Shown: positions 17,382-26,712, counted from the first letter of the stretch. The stretch: 64,000 bases of DNA from JAFDWI01 sp963764215 (GCA_963764215.1 CAVXRS010000005.1:62001-126000); one strand, 5' to 3'. The notes: a model not told the origin generated them from the letters alone. Numbers and translations: made by a program.

Positions 17382-18245
17382 TCACTTCTCGGTGATCGTC
17401 ACCTGCTTCACCGTGACCGGGGGATTCGGGGTCCCTTCACCGGTCTGGTCGACCTTGGCGGTTTTCACCATCTGCTGGAGTACGTCGAGACCCTGGGTCA
17501 CGTGGCCGAACACGACGTAGGTTCCCTGTGCGTCGAGCTGCGAGCCGTTCGGACCGGTCACGAAGAAGAACTGGGCGCTGGCGCCGTTCGGACCGCTGGT
17601 GCGGGCCATGACCAGGTCGCCCGGCGCGTAGGTGTAGTTGCCCCGGCTGGCGTCGGCATTGAACTTGCCCTCGTCGAGGAGCTGATAGCCGGGACCGGGA
17701 TCGGAATTGTCCTGCGTGTGGGGTGATCCCCCCTGGACGATGTCGATCCCGCTGCTGACGCGGAACAGCTTCGTGTTGTTGTAGTACTGATTGCGGGCCA
17801 GGAACACGAAGTTGTTCGACGTACCCGGCGTCTTCTTCGTGTCCAGGTCCACCACGATCTTCCCGGCGGTGGTGTCGAAGGTCGCGGTATAGGACTTGCC
17901 CGGCTGCAGACAGTTCTTCGGCGGCGCGCTGAAGGTGAGGGTGCGCTTCGCGGATCCGTCCGTCGGCGGGCAGGGCGTCGTCCCGTAGGTGAACTTGGTG
18001 GCCACGAGCTTCGCCTCGGTCGTCGACGGCGCCGTGGGTGCGCTCGTCGTCGTCCCGGCTGCCGTCGAAGACTTGGAGTGATCGGAGCTCACGTAGATCA
18101 GGCCGGCGATCACCGCGACGAGCGCCACCACCACGCCGAATCCCACGATGCCCCGGCGAACCCCTTCGCGCTTTTCCTGAACCTGTTGTTGGGCGACCTT
18201 CTGGGCCCGGTTGGCCTTCTGTCGCGCTCGCTTTTCAGTACCCAT
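17382..18245 (-). CDS. Membrane-anchored cyclophilin-type peptidyl-prolyl isomerase
   Basis: A 287-residue protein. It starts with a basic coiled-coil-like segment (RARQKANRAQKVAQQQVQEK), then one membrane helix (GIVGFGVVVALVAVIAGLIY, about 33-52), a Ser/Thr/Ala-rich linker, and an extracytoplasmic cyclophilin domain (SNNFVFLARNQYYNNTKLFR; DIVQGGSPH; SAQFFFVTG; TYVVFGHVTQG). The catalytic Arg and the QFF motif are visible. It probably helps fold exported proteins. ATG 18245 begins MGTEKRARQ. Confidence 0.92.
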   Translation of the reverse strand: MGTEKRARQKANRAQKVAQQQVQEKREGVRRGIVGFGVVVALVAVIAGLIYVSSDHSKSSTAAGTTTSAPTAPSTTEAKLVATKFTYGTTPCPPTDGSAKRTLTFSAPPKNCLQPGKSYTATFDTTAGKIVVDLDTKKTPGTSNNFVFLARNQYYNNTKLFRVSSGIDIVQGGSPHTQDNSDPGPGYQLLDEGKFNADASRGNYTYAPGDLVMARTSGPNGASAQFFFVTGPNGSQLDAQGTYVVFGHVTQGLDVLQQMVKTAKVDQTGEGTPNPPVTVKQVTITEK

Positions 18246-18436
18246 GGCAGCGTGGACGATACCAACTCGGCCCCTCTCCCCCCACCGTCCGGACTCGCCG
18301 AGACGACCGAACATTCCAGAATCCGGGATCGGCGTCACCCGAATGTGCCAGAATCGCCCGGATCCCCCGTCACCGCGCCACGGCGGAGGGTGGCGGCAGA
18401 ACGTCCCAGGCACATGCGAAGGGAGGTGTCGGATTC

Positions 18437-18997
18437 ATGTCCGATCCGGATCCGGCCGAGACCGGGATGAGCAACGGGGCCGACGAGGGAGATCGCGCGT
18501 TCTCCGTCACGGTCGGTGCTCGGCTCCGCGCCGTCCGCCGCCAGCGGGGCTTCTCGCTGGCCGACGTCGAGGAACGGTCGCAGGGGAATTGGAGTGCCTC
18601 CGCGCTCGGGGCCTACGAGCGTGGGTTCCGCAACATCTCGGTTCCTCGTCTCCGCGAGCTCGCCGAGTTCTATCAGGTGCCGATGGGAGTGCTGTTGGGT
18701 GAACCGGTCGCCGGTTCGGCGCCGCTGCATCCACGCAGCATCGTGGTCGACCTCGAAGCCCTGCGCCGGGTGGCTTCCGATCAGCCGATCATGCGTTTCA
18801 TCAACGCCATCGTGGTGGCCCGGGGCGACTTCAACGGCAGGGTTCTCTCGCTCCGCAGCGACGATCTGCGGGCACTCACTGCGCTCGCCGGTGCCGACAC
18901 GCTCGACGAGGGGGCACGGCTGCTGCGCGATTGGGGCGTGCTCCTCGACGCCAGTGACCCGGTGCCGGACGGGGAGCCCGACCAGCCCGGCAGTTGA
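18437..18997 (+). CDS. bldD: BldD-like c-di-GMP-responsive transcriptional regulator
   Basis: A 186-residue two-domain regulator. The N-terminal XRE helix-turn-helix (FSVTVGARLRAVRRQRGFSL; ADVEERSQGNWSASALGAYE) matches Streptomyces BldD in register. The C-terminal domain holds R129-G-D131, eight residues, then R140-S-D-D143: exactly the RGD-X8-RXXD c-di-GMP motif established for BldD. BldD dimerises on tetrameric c-di-GMP and represses developmental genes in Streptomyces; the targets here are unknown. An in-frame Met at residue 11 is an alternative start. It lies about 100 bp upstream of lysC on the same strand. Confidence 0.88.
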   Translation: MSDPDPAETGMSNGADEGDRAFSVTVGARLRAVRRQRGFSLADVEERSQGNWSASALGAYERGFRNISVPRLRELAEFYQVPMGVLLGEPVAGSAPLHPRSIVVDLEALRRVASDQPIMRFINAIVVARGDFNGRVLSLRSDDLRALTALAGADTLDEGARLLRDWGVLLDASDPVPDGEPDQPGS

Positions 18998-19088
18998 CGG
19001 TGCCGCGACCCGGGTTCGGAGATGATCCGGTAGGTGGCTCGGATCGAGGGCGGGGACAATGGTGCGGTGTCGCGTCGGGTGGTGCCGA

Positions 19089-19094
19089 TACCCT
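19089..19094 (+). promoter_or_regulatory. -10 box (TACCCT) for lysC, leaderless
   Basis: TACCCT ends 7 bases before the GTG at 19102, which supports that start over earlier in-frame codons. Confidence 0.55.
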
Positions 19095-19101
19095 GCACGG
19101 C

Positions 19102-20316
19102 GTGGCATTGCTGGTCCAGAAATTCGGTGGTTCGTCCGTCGCCAGTCCCAGCCGTATCCGCGAAGTCGTCGACTACGTGGTCCGGAGGCACCGGCGGGGC
19201 GACCAACTCGTGCTCGTGGTCAGTGCCATGGGGAACGAGACCGACGATCTCCTGCGGATCGCACGGGAGGTGTCCGAGACCCGTCCGGGACGGGAGATGG
19301 ACATGCTCGTCACCTCCGGGGAGCGGAAGGCGACGGCGTTGGTGTGCATGGCCCTGCACGACCGGGGCGTGCCCGCCGACTCGTTCACCGGTTCCCAGGC
19401 GGGGTTCCTGACCGACACCAACCACACGAACGCCAAGATTCTCGAGGTCAAGCCGGATCGCGTCCGGGATTCCGTGGAAAAGGGACGAGTGGCGGTCGTG
19501 GGCGGGTCCCAGGGCGTGTCGACGGCCAACAACGTCACGTTTCTCGGTCGTGGCGGTTCGGACACGACCGCGGTGGCCCTCGCCCATGCGCTGGGTGCGG
19601 ATGCCTGTGAGCTCTACACCGACGTCCCCGGCGTGTTCACCGCCGACCCGAGCGTGGTGGACGGTGCCCGGCGCATGCAGTCGGTGTCGTTCGACGAGAT
19701 GTTGGAGATGTGTGCATCGGGGTGTCCCAAACCGGCGATGCGTTCGGTCGAGTTCGCCCGTACCTGGGGAGTGCCACTGCACGTCCGTTCGAGCTTCACC
19801 TGGGAACCCGGAACCTGGATCATCGAGGAGGATCCCGCCATGGAAGACGCCATCGTCTCTGCAGTCACCCACGATGAGTCCGAAGCCAAGTTGACCGTCA
19901 CCGGGGTGCCCGACCGCCCTGGGATCGCCGCCACGCTGTTCCGCCGTCTCGCGGAACGCGATGTGAACGTCGACATGATCGTGCAGAACGTCTCGGTGAA
20001 CGGGGTGACCGACATCTCCTTCACGGTGCCCCAGTCCGACCTCGACGTCGCCACCGAGGTGTGCGACCGTCACGTCGCCGACATCGAAGCGGCCGGCGTG
20101 GTGACCAAGGAGGCGATCGGCCGGGTGAGCCTCGTCGGTGCCGGCATGCGATCGAACCCGGGCGTCGCGGCGACCGTGTTCGAGACGTTGGCGCGCAACG
20201 ACATCAACGTGGAGATGATCTCGACGTCGGCGATCCGGATCTCCTGCGTGGTGCCCGAGGAGAAGGTCGAGCGGGCCGTCCAGATCCTGCACACGGCCTT
20301 CGGGCTGGACGGCTGA
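19102..20316 (+). CDS. lysC: Aspartate kinase
   Basis: First enzyme of the Lys/Thr/Met/Ile branch: phosphorylates L-aspartate. 404 residues, opening VALLVQKFGGSSVASPSRIR. The kinase domain runs to about residue 250 (FLGRGGSDTTAVALAHALGA; CELYTDVPGVFTADP). Two ACT domains follow (KLTVTGVPDRPGIAATLF; RVSLVGAGMRSNPGVAATVF), the feedback-sensing module. In many actinobacteria an internal start within the gene gives a separate beta subunit; a candidate (ATG near the ACT region) exists but is not proven. Followed by asd after 118 bp, with its own promoter box. Confidence 0.96.
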   Translation: MALLVQKFGGSSVASPSRIREVVDYVVRRHRRGDQLVLVVSAMGNETDDLLRIAREVSETRPGREMDMLVTSGERKATALVCMALHDRGVPADSFTGSQAGFLTDTNHTNAKILEVKPDRVRDSVEKGRVAVVGGSQGVSTANNVTFLGRGGSDTTAVALAHALGADACELYTDVPGVFTADPSVVDGARRMQSVSFDEMLEMCASGCPKPAMRSVEFARTWGVPLHVRSSFTWEPGTWIIEEDPAMEDAIVSAVTHDESEAKLTVTGVPDRPGIAATLFRRLAERDVNVDMIVQNVSVNGVTDISFTVPQSDLDVATEVCDRHVADIEAAGVVTKEAIGRVSLVGAGMRSNPGVAATVFETLARNDINVEMISTSAIRISCVVPEEKVERAVQILHTAFGLDG

Positions 20317-20420
20317 GCGTTCGCATCGTCGCCCGACCGGGAGCAGCGCCTCGAGACCCAGATCGGTCGCACGCGGCGAAGCGGCGGGAAATCGACGTGG
20401 CGACCGTCCCCGCTGGTCGG

Positions 20421-20426
20421 TACCCT
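20421..20426 (+). promoter_or_regulatory. -10 box (TACCCT) for asd
   Basis: TACCCT ends 8 bases before the ATG at 20435 and only 2 bases before an alternative ATG at 20429, supporting the later start and a transcript separate from lysC. Confidence 0.5.
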
Positions 20427-20434
20427 GGATGTTC

Positions 20435-21463
20435 ATGCGTGTAGGAATCGTCGGAGCCACCGGTCAGGTGGGCGGGGTCATGCGGGACATCCTCGCCGAG
20501 CGCAACGTCCAGGTCGACGAACTCCGGCTGTTCGCCTCGTCCCGCTCGGCGGGTCGGACATTGACGTGGCAGGGGCGTTCGATCACCGTCGAGGACGCTG
20601 CCGAGAGCGACTTCTCCGGTCTCGATCTGGTGTTGTTCTCCGCCGGCGGTGCCACCTCGAAGCAGCTGGCGCCCCGGGTCGCTGCGGCGGGCGCCGTCGT
20701 GATCGACAATTCGTCGGCCTGGCGCATGGACCCCGAGGTGCCGCTCGTGGTCGCCGAGGTCAATCCCGACGCCCTCGGAGACCGTCCCAAGGGGATCGTC
20801 GCCAACCCCAACTGCACCACGATGGCCGCCATGCCGGTGCTCGCGCCGCTGCACCGGGCTGCCGGTCTCGTGAAGCTCGTGGTGAGCACCTATCAGGCGG
20901 TGTCCGGCGGCGGCCTGGCCGGGGTCGCCGAACTCGACGAGCAGATCCGCAAGGGCGCCGATTCGGCCCGTGCGCTGACCTTCGACGGCGACGCGGTCGA
21001 CCTGGGCGTGCCGGAGAAGTTCCCACGACCGATCGCGTTCAACGTCGTGGCCATGGCGGGGAGCATCGTCGACGACGGATCGTCCGAGACCGATGAAGAG
21101 CAGAAGCTGCGGAACGAGTCACGCAAGATCCTCGACATCGCCGACCTGGCCGTGTCGGGAACCTGCGTGCGGGTGCCCGTGTTCACCGGCCACGCCCTGT
21201 CGATCAATGCGACCTTCGATCGGCCCATCTCGCCGGCCGAGGCGACGACGTTGCTCACCGGAGCAGCTGGGGTCGAGCTGGTCGACATCCCCACGCCGCT
21301 CGGCGCCGCCGGTCGTGACCCCAGCTACGTCGGGCGCATCCGCCGCGACGAAACCGTGCCCGACGGTCGGGGCCTGGCCCTGTTCGTCGCCAACGACAAC
21401 CTGCGCAAGGGCGCAGCCCTCAACGCCGTGCAACTGGCCGAGCTCGTCGCGGTCGGCCGCTGA
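20435..21463 (+). CDS. asd: Aspartate-semialdehyde dehydrogenase
   Basis: 342-residue NADPH enzyme reducing aspartyl phosphate to the semialdehyde. The NADP loop is VGIVGATGQVGGVM (3-16), the catalytic Cys127 is in VANPNCTTM, and the active-site region STYQAVSGGGLAGVAEL and the His in VFTGHALSI are all present. Start chosen at ATG 20435 because the Rossmann strand begins at once and the promoter spacing fits. It works directly downstream of the lysC product. Confidence 0.96.
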   Translation: MRVGIVGATGQVGGVMRDILAERNVQVDELRLFASSRSAGRTLTWQGRSITVEDAAESDFSGLDLVLFSAGGATSKQLAPRVAAAGAVVIDNSSAWRMDPEVPLVVAEVNPDALGDRPKGIVANPNCTTMAAMPVLAPLHRAAGLVKLVVSTYQAVSGGGLAGVAELDEQIRKGADSARALTFDGDAVDLGVPEKFPRPIAFNVVAMAGSIVDDGSSETDEEQKLRNESRKILDIADLAVSGTCVRVPVFTGHALSINATFDRPISPAEATTLLTGAAGVELVDIPTPLGAAGRDPSYVGRIRRDETVPDGRGLALFVANDNLRKGAALNAVQLAELVAVGR

Positions 21464-21498
21464 ACGGCCCGGTCCGGGAACCAGGGCGGGCGGATCCG

Positions 21499-21930
21499 GT
21501 GACCGACGCAGACCCGGACGGGGCCGCGGATCTCCCCGCCGTCGACTCGAAACCGTCCGCCGAACGTCGCGATCGGATGGTGGCCGCGGCCCTGAAAGCC
21601 GAGTACGGGACCGGTCGCCGGGAACAGACCGAGGAACAGGCACGGCGGAACATCGTCGTCCGGCTCGCGATCATCGTGATCGGTGGGGCGGTGCTCCTGG
21701 TCGGCCTGGCAATGCTCGTGTTCCCCGGTCCGGGGATCCTGGTGAGCCTGTTCGGCCTGGGGATCCTGGCCCGCGAGTTCGATTGGGCGAACCGGTGGAT
21801 GAAGACCCTTCGGTCCAAGAGCCATGTCGACGATGTGGGCCGTCTGCCGATCTGGGCCCAGATCGCGTTGGGGTTGGTCTCGATGGCTGCGGTCGTCGCC
21901 GGCAGCACGTGGGCGTTGTTCCTGCGCTGA
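21499..21930 (+). CDS. PGPGW/TIGR02611-type small membrane protein
   Basis: A 143-residue protein. After a charged N-terminal tail of about 50 residues come two membrane helices around FPGPGILVSLFGLGILAREF (the PGPGW-type motif, with Ile for Trp) and WANRWMKTLR, then a last helix (WAQIALGLVSMAAVVAGSTW). The actinobacterial TIGR02611 family has this layout; its function is unknown. The start is 35 bp after asd, so it is probably cotranscribed. Confidence 0.72.
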   Translation: MTDADPDGAADLPAVDSKPSAERRDRMVAAALKAEYGTGRREQTEEQARRNIVVRLAIIVIGGAVLLVGLAMLVFPGPGILVSLFGLGILAREFDWANRWMKTLRSKSHVDDVGRLPIWAQIALGLVSMAAVVAGSTWALFLR

Positions 21931-21951
21931 ACGGCCCCGGCGGATCCGCCC

Positions 21952-23596
21952 TCAACGCGCCGCGGAGGGCTGCGGGTGGGATTCGGCGACGGGACGGTCC
22001 AGTCCCACGAGCGGCACCGCGACCGGCACCGGTTGGGGGCGCCCGCGCAGGGTCCGCGGTTCATCGGCGACCCATTGGCCACGCTCCCCGTTCGACGCCG
22101 CATCGACGGTCGTCTGGTCCGCGAGCACGCGACGAGGCACCCATTTCGCGACGTCGGTGAGTCGCGCGGCGACGTTGACCATGTCACCGATGATCGTGTA
22201 CTCGTAACGGCGTTCGTCACCCAGGTGCCCCGCGATCACCGTCCCGGTCGCGACGCCGATTCCGAAATCCAGTTCGGGGACGCTCGTGGCGAGGGTCACC
22301 GCCAACTCACCGCGCGGTGGACAACGCGGCCCCCGGATGGTCATCGACCTTTTCGGGCACCCCGAAGACCGCCATGGCGGCATCGCCGACGAACTTGTTG
22401 ATCCAACCGTGATGGTCGTCGACGACTTCGATGACCGTGGTGAACAGGCGATTGAGCAACGAGAACACCTCCCGCGGGGGGAGCTGTGCGGCGAGCGTGG
22501 TGGAGGCCACCACGTCGACGAACAGGACCGTCGCCTGGCGGGTCTCGCCGCGCAGATCGATGCCGCGTTCCAACGCGGTCCGAGCGACGTCGGATCCGAC
22601 GTGCTGGCCGAACAGGTCCCGCAGCTCTTCCCGTTCCCGCAACCCGGCCGCCATCCGGTTGAATCCCGACTGCAAACGCCCCACTTCGGTGGTCGAGTTG
22701 ACCTCGACGGTGGCGTCCAGGTCGCCGACGGCCACCTTGGCCATGGCGCGCCGCACGGCGCGCACCGGAGTCGCCACCGAACGGGCACCGAGCAGGGTGA
22801 TGAGAAACCCGAACACGAGACCGGCCCCGCCCAGTGCCACCATCGCGCCGGCCAACTGGGTGCTCGTGCCTTGGGCGGTCAGGAAATAGCCGGCACCCGC
22901 AGCAAGGATGCCGACCAGGGGGACCCCGGTCCCCATCGCCCAGGTGAGCAGGGTCCGGGAGGTGACGCCGGCCGGATGGCGATCGGGTTCGGGGTCGTAC
23001 TCCATCGCCCGGGTCACGACCGGTCTCGTGATGCGCTCGGCGAGCAGGAAGGCGAGCGTGGCGGTGGTCAGGCCGCCGCCGATCACGGTCATCGCGATGC
23101 GGGGGATCAGCGTCGGATCGAAGATCCCGTTCACCACGGTGAAACAGACCGCGGCCCCGGCCCAGAGGGTGCCCTGGATCGTCACCAGTCGGCGGGGAGC
23201 ACCCAGTGTGCGGCGCAGCTCGATCGGTGTCGGGGCCCGGTCCTCGATCAGCCACCGCTCGTAGGCCAGCAGGCTTCGGCGGCCCCAGATCGCACCGATG
23301 GGCGTGGCGACCAAGGCGTAGGCGGCGGCGGCGATGGCATTCCACCGGATGAGCGTGGCCCCGTTGGCCACATCGCCCGTCGGCACCAGCCAGGCACCGA
23401 AGGCGAACACGATGAGTGCCCCGCCGACGTTCGATGCGGCGAGCGCGAGGCTCAGGATCGCGCGGGATCGGTAGACCAGTGATGCCCCAGACCGTCGCCG
23501 CCGTCCCGTTTCGGTCGGTGGTCGTCGGTTTCGCTTCGGACCGCGACGTCGCCGGCCGAGCCGACGGGGCGTCGAGGTGGATTCGGAATCGGACAC
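21952..23596 (-). CDS. Membrane class III adenylate/guanylate cyclase with HAMP domain (one frameshift)
   Basis: About 548 residues: six membrane helices (first LSLALAASNVGGALIVFAFG), a HAMP linker (ARSVATPVRAVRRAMAKVAV then GDLDATVEV), and a class III cyclase domain. The metal aspartates are in LFVDVVAST and KFVGDAAMAVFG; the transition-state Asn/Arg are in DMVNVAARL. This is the architecture of the Rv1318c-Rv3645 group of M. tuberculosis. The frame slips near 22320, just after FGVPEKVDDHPGAAL, and resumes at ELAVTLATSVPELDFGIGV. GTG 23596 opens VSDSESTSTPRR; an upstream extension has no family character. Product cAMP is more likely than cGMP but untested. Confidence 0.9.
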
Positions 23597-23759
23597 GGCG
23601 AAACTCCCGTGGACGGAGCCCTGGGGTGCGGCGGCGCACTGCCGGGCGGCGCACAGCACGGTAGCGCCTGGGCAGCGGACCCCGCCGACTTGTGCAAGCT
23701 GGTGAACCGGTCGGGTCGGACTGGTAGACAGGATGATCCGGTTCCATCCAGGAGGCACC

Positions 23760-25148
23760 ATGAGTTCCGATTTCCCGTACGCGGATCGCTATCCGGTCAA
23801 CCGAACGTTTCCGGACAAGGGGCGTCCCCGCGAGGAGATCCTGAACGAACTGCACACCATGGCGACCGAGGAGGACGCCTTCTGGGAGACCGGCAAGTGC
23901 TCGGGCACCATGTACTGCGGCGACCACGACCATTACGCGTTCCTGACCCAGGCGTTCGGCCAGTACGCGCATATGAACGCCCTCCAACGCGACATGTGCC
24001 CGTCGGCGACGCGTTTCGAAGGCGAGATCATCGCGATGGGCCTGGATCTGTTCCATGCCGATCAGGTCACCGGAACCGAACCGGTCGGGCTGGTGACCTC
24101 GGGTGGCACCGGTTCGATCACCCACGCCATGCTCGCCTACCGCGAGCGCGCGGCGCAGAACGGCGACATCGGTCGGCCGAACGTGGTCAAGCCCGAGACG
24201 GCCCACCCGGCCTTCGACAAGGCCTGTCACCTCTTCGGCATCGAGCTCCGCAAGGCGCCGATCACCGCGGACACCGCGCAGGTCGACGTCGCGGCGATGG
24301 CGGACCTGATCGACGACGACACCATCGCCATCGTCGGTTCGGCCTGCAACTACGGCTACGGGGTCATCGACCCGATCACCGAGCTCGGGGCGCTCGCACA
24401 GGACCGTGGTGTCGGCCTGCACGTCGACTGCTGCCTCGGTGGGTTCATCCTCCCGTTCGGCCAGCAGCTCGGCCTCGACATCCCACTGTTCGACTTCCGG
24501 GTTCCCGGGGTCACCTCGATCTCCGCCGACACCCACAAGTACGGGTACTCGCTCAAGGGCACGTCGCTGCTGATGTTCGCCGACAAGGCCCTGCGCAACG
24601 CGCAGTACTTCTTTCTGACCGACTGGAGTGGTGGGAAGTACACGTCACCGGGCATGGACGGGTCACGTTCGGTCGGCCTGCTGGCGGCGACCTGGGCGTC
24701 GATGGTCTCGCTGGGACGAGAGGGGTACCTCTCCTACGCACGGCAGATCTTCGACACGTCGGCGAAGATGCAACAAGCCGTCCGTTCGCACCCCGAGCTC
24801 CGCATCATCGGTGACCCGACGTTCCTTTTCAGCTTCACGTCGGACGACTTCGACATCTACCTCGTGAACGACTTCATGCGCGAACGGGGATGGCGCTTCA
24901 ACGGCCAGCAGTATCCGAATGCCCTGCACATGTGTGTGACCCGGCCCCAGACCGATCCCAGTGTCGCCGAGCAGTTCGCCACCGATCTCGCCGACGCGGT
25001 TGTCTACGCCGTCGAGCACCGCGACGAAACCCCCTTCTCCGGTGCGGTCTACGGCGGCGTTGCCGGCGGGCTCACCGACGAGGCCGACGAGTTCATCAAG
25101 ACCGTGATGGCTCAGATGCTCGACACCCAGCAGTCGGTGCCGAGTTAG
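23760..25148 (+). CDS. PLP-dependent decarboxylase, sphingosine-1-phosphate lyase-like
   Basis: A 462-residue fold-type I PLP enzyme. The PLP Lys is K260 in SISADTHKYGYSLKG, with TSGGTGSITHAMLAYRERA (113-131) binding the phosphate and HVDCCLGGFILPF carrying the ring-stacking/charge-relay residues. The overall pattern is closest to sphinganine-1-phosphate aldolase and group II glutamate/tyrosine decarboxylases; the true substrate is uncertain. A strong Shine-Dalgarno (AGGAGG) 4 bases upstream fixes ATG 23760. The gene ends just before a structured repeat array. Confidence 0.85.
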   Translation: MSSDFPYADRYPVNRTFPDKGRPREEILNELHTMATEEDAFWETGKCSGTMYCGDHDHYAFLTQAFGQYAHMNALQRDMCPSATRFEGEIIAMGLDLFHADQVTGTEPVGLVTSGGTGSITHAMLAYRERAAQNGDIGRPNVVKPETAHPAFDKACHLFGIELRKAPITADTAQVDVAAMADLIDDDTIAIVGSACNYGYGVIDPITELGALAQDRGVGLHVDCCLGGFILPFGQQLGLDIPLFDFRVPGVTSISADTHKYGYSLKGTSLLMFADKALRNAQYFFLTDWSGGKYTSPGMDGSRSVGLLAATWASMVSLGREGYLSYARQIFDTSAKMQQAVRSHPELRIIGDPTFLFSFTSDDFDIYLVNDFMRERGWRFNGQQYPNALHMCVTRPQTDPSVAEQFATDLADAVVYAVEHRDETPFSGAVYGGVAGGLTDEADEFIKTVMAQMLDTQQSVPS

Positions 25149-25154
25149 CCATCG

Positions 25155-25480
25155 AACTCGGGCGGCCTACGGCCTACTCGCTCGGGCTTCGCCATCCGGC
25201 TCACACGCCGGGCGCTGCTCCGCCTGGCGGCTGCGCAGCGTTGCCTGTTTTGAAGCTCGGGCGGGCCTGACGGCCCTGCTCGCTTCGCCTTCGGCATCCG
25301 GGTGTCAGTGTCGGGGCTGCTCCGCCTGGCGGCTGCGCAGCGTTGCTTGTCTTGAAGCTCGGGCGACGGCTTCGCCGTCTGCTCGCTTCGCCTTCGGCAT
25401 CCGGGTGTCACGCCGGGCGCTGCTCCGCCTGGCGGCTGCGCAGCGTTGCCGTTTTGAAGCTCGGGCGACGGCTTCGCGTC
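25155..25480 (+). repeat. Tandem array of a structured ~100-bp repeat (3 full units plus part of a fourth)
   Basis: Units start at 25155, 25253, 25355 and 25457 (periods 98, 102, 102). Each begins AA(G/C)TCGGGCG, then a hairpin whose sequence differs while pairing is kept: GGCC-TAC-GGCC, GGGCC-TGAC-GGCCC, GACGGC-TTC-GCCGTC. A second mini-hairpin alternates GGC-TTC-GCC and GCC-TTC-GGC. A third, nearly invariant element contains CCGCCTGGCGG and the palindrome GCTGCGCAGC. The array fills the 330-bp gap between two convergent genes and ends inside the stop of the next gene. A related pair is at 52161. Confidence 0.88.
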
Positions 25481-26120
25481 AATCGGAGGGCGGATTGGGG
25501 CCGACCGAGACGCCGGGCGGGGGATTTTCCGGCGCGGGGACCTCGGTGATCGGGTCGTCCACGTCGTCGAACTCGGTGCGCAGCGCGCGTGACATCACCG
25601 CGTGCATGTCGTAGAGCGCGGTGATGTAGGTCAACTCGAGGATCTCCTCGTCGCCCAGGTGCTCGCGTAGCGACGCGAAGACCCCGTCGGCCACCCGGCC
25701 GCCGTCGTAGACCAGTGCATCGGTCCAGGCCAGGACCGCCCGTTCGACAGCGGAGAAGCAGGTCGCGACCGACCAGTGGGCGATGGCCTGGATCTGCTCC
25801 TCGGACACCCCGGCAGAACGGGCCGACTTGCAGTGCTGGGAGTAGACGAAGCGACTGGCGCGGGCCCAACCGACCCGCAGTTGTCCGAGCTCGCGCAGGC
25901 GCGGGTCGAGGTGTCGGGGGTTCTGATAGAGAGCGAAGCCCCGCACGCAGTGGTCCAGCACCGTGGGCACCAGCGCGAACACCGTCCACCAGTCACCAGG
26001 AGTGCCGTCCGCGGTGCCGGGCTCGGCGACCGGGTCGCGGGGTCCGAAGAGGTAGTCGTACATGCCGATGACGGTGGGGTCATCGGTCTCGGTGCGGGCG
26101 ACCTGACGGAGTCGGGGCAT
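25479..26120 (-). CDS. Carboxymuconolactone decarboxylase/AhpD-like family protein
   Basis: A 213-residue all-helical protein of the AhpD-like/CMD superfamily: LRELGQLRVGWARASRFVYS then QHCKSARSAGVSEEQI, where the family usually has an E-x-x-x-H-C or CxxC active site. Only one Cys is present here, so a peroxidase-type disulfide mechanism is unlikely. The following helix (AVERAVLAWTDALVYDGG) also fits. The C-terminal tail is Pro-rich and runs into the repeat array. It may share an operon with the VOC protein upstream (40 bp). Confidence 0.8.
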   Translation of the reverse strand: MPRLRQVARTETDDPTVIGMYDYLFGPRDPVAEPGTADGTPGDWWTVFALVPTVLDHCVRGFALYQNPRHLDPRLRELGQLRVGWARASRFVYSQHCKSARSAGVSEEQIQAIAHWSVATCFSAVERAVLAWTDALVYDGGRVADGVFASLREHLGDEEILELTYITALYDMHAVMSRALRTEFDDVDDPITEVPAPENPPPGVSVGPNPPSD

Positions 26121-26160
26121 GCCGGCCGTCTCCTTTCTCGGGTAGTGCGTGTCGGGTGGT

Positions 26161-26712
26161 TCAGGGAAGTCGTGCCGCCAGTCGCACGGCCTCGTGTGCG
26201 ACGTCGGCTTCGGAGAGGACCCTGGTCCAGGCGGCGAGCTCCAGCAGGATCCCGTCGGGGTCGAAGAAGTAGACCGACCGCACGTAGACCTCGTCGGTGA
26301 GCGTGGGGGCGACGCCCCATTCGGAGTCGTCGTGGTTCAACACCTCCGAGCAGGCGACGCCCTTGGCGTGCAGCAACGCGACCTTCTCGTCGAAGCGCTC
26401 GGCGGGCACGGTGAAGGCCACGTGGTTCATCGAGCCGATCGCGGAGAGCAGATCGAGGTCGGTGGGCAGGCCACGTGGCGCCGCGATGCCCGGCTGGGGC
26501 GGGGGTGCGTCGGGGAACCAGAAGAACGCGAGCGTGTCGCCGTTGCCGATGTCGAAGAAGAAGTGCTGTCCCGCCCCTTCGGGCAGTGCGACGGTCTTGA
26601 CGAGCGGCATGCCGAGCACGCCCGAATAGAAGTCGACGGTGCGACCCATGTCGGCGCAGACCAACGCGAGATGGTGGATCCCGCCGAATTCGAAACCTGT
26701 CGTGTCGGTCAT
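26161..26712 (-). CDS. VOC family (glyoxalase/dioxygenase-fold) protein
   Basis: A 183-residue protein with two beta-alpha-beta-beta-beta modules: GIHHLALVCADMGRTVDFYS and SMNHVAFTVPAERFDEKVAL, each starting with a metal-ligand His, and a C-terminal SVYFFDPDGILLELAAW with the ligand Glu. Family members include glyoxalase I, extradiol dioxygenases and fosfomycin-type proteins; the substrate is not readable. ATG 26712 is placed at the MTDTTGFEFGG start of the domain. Confidence 0.85.
   Translation of the reverse strand: MTDTTGFEFGGIHHLALVCADMGRTVDFYSGVLGMPLVKTVALPEGAGQHFFFDIGNGDTLAFFWFPDAPPPQPGIAAPRGLPTDLDLLSAIGSMNHVAFTVPAERFDEKVALLHAKGVACSEVLNHDDSEWGVAPTLTDEVYVRSVYFFDPDGILLELAAWTRVLSEADVAHEAVRLAARLP

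Noticed and set aside
17137..17726. Plus-strand frame opposite the cyclophilin gene
   Set aside because: The minus strand encodes a complete cyclophilin with anchor; the plus frame is a GC shadow.
25155..25480. Possible CRISPR array
   Set aside because: Units are about 100 bp, head-to-tail with no unique spacers, and contain several hairpins; no cas genes are present.
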